A stretch of DNA of 9,999 nucleotides. Source: an uncultured Erythrobacter sp. (lineage in GTDB: Bacteria; Pseudomonadota; Alphaproteobacteria; Sphingomonadales; Sphingomonadaceae). Positions 7,424 to 9,999 of this stretch are shown one piece after another. The translations under genes were made by a program, and so were the position numbers. The stretch covers positions 1 to 9,999 of the forward strand of contig CAMYIQ010000189.1 of the NCBI GenBank assembly GCA_947258465.1. Direction: 5' to 3'. The number at the start of each line of letters is the position of its first letter. The stretch's first letter is position 1. Under the pieces are notes generated by a model. That model was not told where the DNA came from. It searched no databases and was given only the letters and a program-made list of their open reading frames with translations.

Positions 7424-7744
7424 TCAGCACTTCGAAAGGTCAGCCGCGCGTATACGACATATTTGGGTGAGCCGCGTAATCACGGCCTCAACATCAGTAA
7501 GCACAGCCCTCGCAGGAATTCGAGTTGTTGCGATGCCCTGTGATCGCAGAAAAGCCGACCGGTTCCTGTCGCGCGCAATCGTCTCGACGCTGTCATGTGC
7601 CCAGCCATCGACCTCAACGGCCAATTGCAGCCGCGCGCAGTAGAAGTCGAGAACGTAAAGGCCCGCCGGGTGCTGGCGTCGAAACTTGAAGCCGCAGGGT
7701 CGCTTGCGGAGATGCTGCCACAAGAGGCGCTCGGGCATGCTCAT
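7424..7744 (-). CDS. DUF559 endonuclease-domain protein, start uncertain
   Basis: This is a small nuclease-like protein of the DUF559/COG2852 group (relatives of very-short-patch-repair endonuclease, PD-(D/E)XK superfold). From the ATG at 7744 it has 106 residues. FKFRRQHPAGLYVLDFYC leads to Asp33, and LAVEVDGWAH supplies Glu44, Asp46 and His50, the usual catalytic set. Recognisable family sequence (GPRKTIRRARQLRSD) also lies in frame upstream of this ATG, to about 7780. That stretch has no ATG, GTG or TTG before it until well inside the radical SAM gene. Three readings are possible: a rare ATT/ATC start near 7790, a 1-base loss near the original start, or reinitiation at 7744 from a short leader ORF. 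Upstream of 7744 there is no Shine-Dalgarno site. The gene sits within a repeat-bounded unit. It may be intact or newly damaged at its 5' end. Confidence 0.75.
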   Translation of the reverse strand: MSMPERLLWQHLRKRPCGFKFRRQHPAGLYVLDFYCARLQLAVEVDGWAHDSVETIARDRNRSAFLRSQGIATTRIPARAVLTDVEAVITRLTQICRIRAADLSKC

Positions 7745-7803
7745 GTCGCTGCGTAGTTGGCGTGCTCGCCTGATCGTTTTTCTCGGCCCATTGATAATGG
7801 CAT
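7741..7803 (-). other. Possible 20-codon leader ORF overlapping DUF559 start
   Basis: An ATG at 7803-7801 follows GGAGG (7813-7809, part of the right repeat) at 5-nt spacing. It opens a 20-codon frame that ends in TGA at 7743-7741. The stop overlaps the DUF559 ATG as ATGA, the usual layout for translational coupling. The peptide is not recognisable and the frame differs from the conserved DUF559 N-terminus by one base. It is therefore equally well explained as the relic of a frameshifted gene start. Confidence 0.3.
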
Positions 7804-7804
7804 G

Positions 7805-7850
7805 TACCCCTCCACCGCCTTCGGCGGTCCCCCTCCCCGGAACGGGGAGG
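7805..7850 (-). repeat. Right copy of the two-hairpin terminal repeat
   Basis: Read on the - strand it has hairpin 1 CCTCCCCG-TTC-CGGGGAGG (7850-7832), a GGG spacer, hairpin 2 ACCGCC-GAA-GGCGGT (7828-7814), then GGAGGGGTA. It begins 3 nt after the stop of the radical SAM gene. GGAGG within it could serve as ribosome site for the short frame starting at 7803. Confidence 0.9.
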
Positions 7851-7853
7851 CAT

Positions 7854-8951
7854 TCATAGCAGCCGCAACTGCCCGCCCACCGCTGGCGGCCTGAACTGTG
7901 TGCAGTCCAGTTCGAACTTCGCCTTGCCGAGCCCCGCGCGCTTGCAGGCGAGGCGGAACCGGGCACGGAATAGGTCGGCCCAAACGCCGGTTGGCTTCAT
8001 GCGGGTGTGGAAGTCGGGATCATTATCCTTCCCGCCGCGGATCGAGCGGACGATGCTCATCACCTTGTCGCCGCGTTCGGGGAAATGGACCGAGAGCCAT
8101 TCACGGAACAGCGGGGCGACTTCGTGCGGCAGGCGCAGGGGTATCCAGCCGACGCTGCCGACGCCGATGGCGGCGACGCGCTGGACGATCTCCTCCATGA
8201 ATTCATCGGTGATCGCCGGAATGATCGGCGAAACCGAGCAGTGGGTGGACACACCTGCCTCGACCAACTTCTCCAGTGCCTGCAAGCGCTTTGCAGGCGC
8301 CGCCGCGCGCGGTTCGAGCTTGCCCGACAGTTTCGAATCGAGCGTGGTCACCGATATCGCCACCGCCACCAGTCGCCTTTCCGCCATTTCGGCGAGCAGA
8401 TCGAGATCGGCGAGCACGCGATCCGATTTGGTCGTGATCGTCACCGGATGGCGTGCATCGAGGCACACTTCGAGCACGCTGCGGGTGATCCGATAGCGCG
8501 CCTCGATCGGCTGGTAGGGATCGGTGTTGGTCCCCATCGAAATCGGCTTGGGCCGGTATTTGGGTTTGGCCAGCGTGGCGCGCAGCAAATCGGCCGCATT
8601 GGGCTTGGCGAACAGCTTGGTTTCGAAGTCGAGCCCGGGCGAAAGATCGTGATAGGCGTGGGTCGGCCGCGCGAAGCAATAGACGCAGCCATGTTCGCAG
8701 CCGCGATAGGCATTGACCGACCGATCGAAAGGCACGTCGGGCGACTGGTTGAAGCTGAGGATCGTCTTGGGGTGTTCCTCGGTCACAGTGGTGCGCAGCT
8801 TAACCGGCGGCCCCCCTTCGAGATCGGTCAACTGCTCCATATAGTCGCGCCAGTCGCCATCCTCTTCGCGCGTGGCGAGGCCGAAGCGCGTCGGCACCTG
8901 CGCACCTTGCGCGCCGCGTCCGGGTATTGCGGGAGCGAGTCGGCGATCCAT
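7854..8951 (-). CDS. PA0069-family radical SAM protein (SplB-like)
   Basis: This 365-residue protein belongs to the PA0069/Rv2578c group of COG1533, which includes spore photoproduct lyase SplB. The radical SAM motif is YRGCEHGCVYC, with Cys85, Cys89 and Cys92 (CxxxCxxC) binding a [4Fe-4S] cluster. An N-terminal GRGAQ...TRF segment (11-23), typical of the family, precedes it. MGTNTDPYQPIE (139-150), TKSDRVLADLDLL and SPIIPAITDE follow as expected for the SAM barrel. The substrate is unknown; photolesion or nucleic-acid repair is inferred only from SplB kinship. ATG 8951 and ATG 8963 are both in frame. Neither has a Shine-Dalgarno site, so the mRNA may be leaderless. I prefer 8951 because 8963 lies inside the LexA-type box. 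moaB ends 83 nt upstream on the same strand, but the operator implies a separate promoter. Confidence 0.92.
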   Translation of the reverse strand: MDRRLAPAIPGRGAQGAQVPTRFGLATREEDGDWRDYMEQLTDLEGGPPVKLRTTVTEEHPKTILSFNQSPDVPFDRSVNAYRGCEHGCVYCFARPTHAYHDLSPGLDFETKLFAKPNAADLLRATLAKPKYRPKPISMGTNTDPYQPIEARYRITRSVLEVCLDARHPVTITTKSDRVLADLDLLAEMAERRLVAVAISVTTLDSKLSGKLEPRAAAPAKRLQALEKLVEAGVSTHCSVSPIIPAITDEFMEEIVQRVAAIGVGSVGWIPLRLPHEVAPLFREWLSVHFPERGDKVMSIVRSIRGGKDNDPDFHTRMKPTGVWADLFRARFRLACKRAGLGKAKFELDCTQFRPPAVGGQLRLL

Positions 8952-8957
8952 GTATGA

Positions 8958-8972
8958 GAACATACACGGAAC
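8958..8972 (-). promoter_or_regulatory. LexA (SOS) box of alphaproteobacterial type
   Basis: On the - strand the sequence GTTCCGTGTATGTTC is a perfect GTTC-N7-GTTC direct repeat, the LexA operator form established in Caulobacter, Rhodobacter and other Alphaproteobacteria. It lies 6 nt upstream of the radical SAM start at 8951, in one of the few true intergenic gaps of the window. An overlapping 6-bp inverted repeat, TGTATG-AGAA-CATACA (8951-8966), is also present and may be incidental. Repression of the radical SAM gene until DNA damage is the inferred role. Confidence 0.7.
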
Positions 8973-9028
8973 ATATGCATTTCGCCATAATCATTGCCGT
9001 GTTGCCTTCGGCTCGCAACGACTGGCCG

Positions 9029-9045
9029 GGGAACCTAGCGTTCCC
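9029..9045 (-). terminator. Hairpin across the moaB stop codon
   Basis: GGGAAC (9029-9034) and GTTCCC (9040-9045) form a 6-bp stem with loop CTAGC. The moaB TAG stop lies within the loop edge (9037-9035). There is no T-run after it on the - strand, so termination would be weak or Rho-dependent. It may just mark the 3' end of the moaB message. Confidence 0.3.
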
Positions 9046-9562
9046 TCAGTCTCGGCATCAGCTCGACGAAATTACACGGGCGGTAGCGGCTGTCGAGCTG
9101 ATGGATCAGGATCTTGTCCCACGCATCCTTCACCGCGCCGTTCGAGCCGGGTAGGGCGAAGATATAGGTTCCGCGCGCCACCACCGCACAGGCGCGGGAC
9201 TGGATCGTACTCGTCCCGACGGTGTCGTAGCTGAGCCAGCGAAACAGCTCTCCGAAACCGGGAATGTCCTTGCTTTTCACCCGGTCGAGCGCCTCGGGCG
9301 TTACATCGCGTCCGGTAAGCCCCGTCCCGCCGGTGCAAACGATGCAATCGATGCTTTCATCTTCGATCCACCGGTGGAGATGCGCGTCGATTTCGTTGAC
9401 ATCGTCGTGGCTGATTTCCCGAACCACCAGCTCGTGACCGGCATTGGCGATACGCTGGGCCAGTATGTCGCCAGACGTGTCCTCGGCAAGCGTGCGTGTG
9501 TCGGACACAGTCAGCAGCGCAATGCGGACCGGCTTGAAGGCAAGACTTTCGTCGATAGCCAT
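9035..9562 (-). CDS. moaB: Molybdenum cofactor biosynthesis protein B
   Basis: This 175-residue cytoplasmic protein is of the MoaB/Mog family, which binds molybdopterin and adenylylates it before molybdate insertion. Visible signatures are ALLTVSDTR (15-23) with EDTSGD, the CTGGTGLTGRDVTPEA block (76-91) with the conserved GGTG loop and Asp86, KDIPGFGELFR (98-108) and ALPGSNGAVKDAW (136-148). Length is normal for MoaB. The ATG at 9562 is set by AGGAAGGA on the - strand, 7 nt upstream; this site overlaps the stop codon of the lytic transglycosylase gene, which ends 13 nt before. The two are likely co-transcribed, though functionally unrelated. No other moa or mog gene is in the window. MoaB and Mog are not always separable by motif, so the symbol is the usual one for this size and context. 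Confidence 0.93.
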   Translation of the reverse strand: MAIDESLAFKPVRIALLTVSDTRTLAEDTSGDILAQRIANAGHELVVREISHDDVNEIDAHLHRWIEDESIDCIVCTGGTGLTGRDVTPEALDRVKSKDIPGFGELFRWLSYDTVGTSTIQSRACAVVARGTYIFALPGSNGAVKDAWDKILIHQLDSRYRPCNFVELMPRLRER

Positions 9563-9575
9563 CGGCGTATCCTTC

Positions 9576-9999
9576 CTACCGCACCCGGGGGAACATCGGC
9601 CAATCGTTCTCGGCCAGATCGATCCGGCTGGGGGCCATGGCATCGGCTTGCCGCAGATACATCCAGTAGTTGCGCATGACGATGGCGACATAGCCCCGTG
9701 TTTCCCAATAAGGGATGCTCTCCATATATAGCAGCGGATCGTCCTGATCGCGAATTTCGGTTTCCCACCGCATGACCGGGCTCGGCCCGGCATTGTAGGC
9801 AGCCATGATCTTGGGAAGCTTGCCCTGCGTGTAGCCCGACGTGCCGAGGGATTCGAGCGTGCGCTGGCCGAAAGCCAGATTGACGGCCGGGTCCTTCAGA
9901 TCGGCGTTGGAACTCATATTGATCGAGGCGGCATATTCGCGGCGCGTGATCGGCATGATCTGCATCAACCCAATCGCCCCCGCCGGGCTGACGACCCGC
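9576..9999 (-). CDS. Slt-type lytic transglycosylase, C-terminal part
   Basis: This is the last 140 residues of a peptidoglycan lytic transglycosylase whose 5' end lies beyond the window. The visible part begins with RVVSPAGAIGLMQIMPITRREYA, the segment just after the catalytic glutamate of the SLT domain. The glutamate itself is outside. AFGQRTLESLG, KIMAAYNAGPSPVMRW and the long tail YVAIVMRNYWMYLRQ follow and are typical of the soluble Slt70-like family. Such enzymes cleave the MurNAc-GlcNAc bond in the periplasm to give 1,6-anhydro ends; the signal peptide cannot be seen here. ATG codons at 9968 and nearby are internal, not starts. The gene ends 13 nt before moaB and probably shares its transcript. 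Confidence 0.92.
   Translation of the reverse strand, partial: RVVSPAGAIGLMQIMPITRREYAASINMSSNADLKDPAVNLAFGQRTLESLGTSGYTQGKLPKIMAAYNAGPSPVMRWETEIRDQDDPLLYMESIPYWETRGYVAIVMRNYWMYLRQADAMAPSRIDLAENDWPMFPRVR

Larger units (their letters stand above)
7377..7850. mobile_element. Putative REP-like unit carrying a DUF559 nuclease
   Basis: This 474-bp unit is bounded by inverted copies of a 44-46 bp two-hairpin repeat, with a single nuclease gene between them on the - strand. The gene stop (7424) lies 3 nt inside the left repeat, and the gene's N-terminal region runs up to the right repeat. The unit fills the gap between two convergent genes almost exactly: 0 nt from one stop, 3 nt from the other. 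No clear target-site duplication is visible. I recall GC-rich repeats of this shape next to DUF559 genes in sphingomonads, which supports the unit being a recurring one. Mobility itself is inference. Confidence 0.6.

Noticed and set aside
8007..8957. 316-codon open frame on the + strand opposite the radical SAM gene
   Set aside because: The - strand frame carries the CxxxCxxC motif and family blocks throughout; the + strand translation has a His/Arg/Gly-rich antisense composition.
9031..9043. GAAC-N5-GTTC at the moaB end as a second SOS box
   Set aside because: It is an inverted, not direct, repeat with spacing 5. It fits neither the alphaproteobacterial GTTC-N7-GTTC form nor the Bacillus-type GAAC-N4-GTTC box, and is better read as a hairpin at the stop codon.

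Overview
The window looks like an ordinary, gene-dense piece of chromosome from a GC-rich alphaproteobacterium. It is most likely from Sphingomonadales and resembles Erythrobacteraceae. This placement rests on remembered protein resemblance (DnaE, the AlkK-like ligase, the secreted DUF1579-like protein), on codon use, and on a GTTC-N7-GTTC LexA-type operator, a form typical of Alphaproteobacteria. It has not been checked by a search.

Layout. The left two thirds are read on the + strand. A small secreted DUF1579-like protein (117-629) is followed after 4 nt by a thiol/glutathione peroxidase (634-1113). After a 75-nt gap with two inverted repeats comes the replicative DNA polymerase III alpha subunit dnaE (1189-4680). 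A 129-nt gap then holds a long imperfect palindrome of dispersed-repeat type. Next are an AlkK-like acyl-CoA ligase (4810-6408), a secreted DUF411 metal-binding protein (6453-6920) and a DUF1330 protein (6945-7376). The right third is read on the - strand, in transcription order: a Slt-type lytic transglycosylase cut by the window edge (9576-9999), moaB (9035-9562), a PA0069/SplB-like radical SAM protein (7854-8951) and a small DUF559 nuclease (7424-7744, start uncertain).

The two most interesting places are both on the right. First, the DUF559 nuclease gene is boxed by two inverted copies of a two-hairpin repeat. The copies keep their stems while their sequence changes in a compensatory way. 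The 474-bp unit fills, almost to the base, the gap between the stop codons of two convergent genes. It looks like a compact REP-like mobile unit carrying a PD-(D/E)XK nuclease instead of a RAYT transposase. Second, a perfect GTTC-N7-GTTC box lies directly at the start of the radical SAM gene. This suggests that a relative of spore photoproduct lyase is under SOS control and may act in DNA repair.

The genes do not form one pathway. The plausible transcription units are 117-1113 (two genes), dnaE, the ligase with perhaps DUF411 and DUF1330, slt-moaB, and the radical SAM gene from its own SOS promoter. The first 116 bases hold no gene that can be supported. No tRNA, rRNA, CRISPR array or complete insertion sequence with a known transposase was seen.
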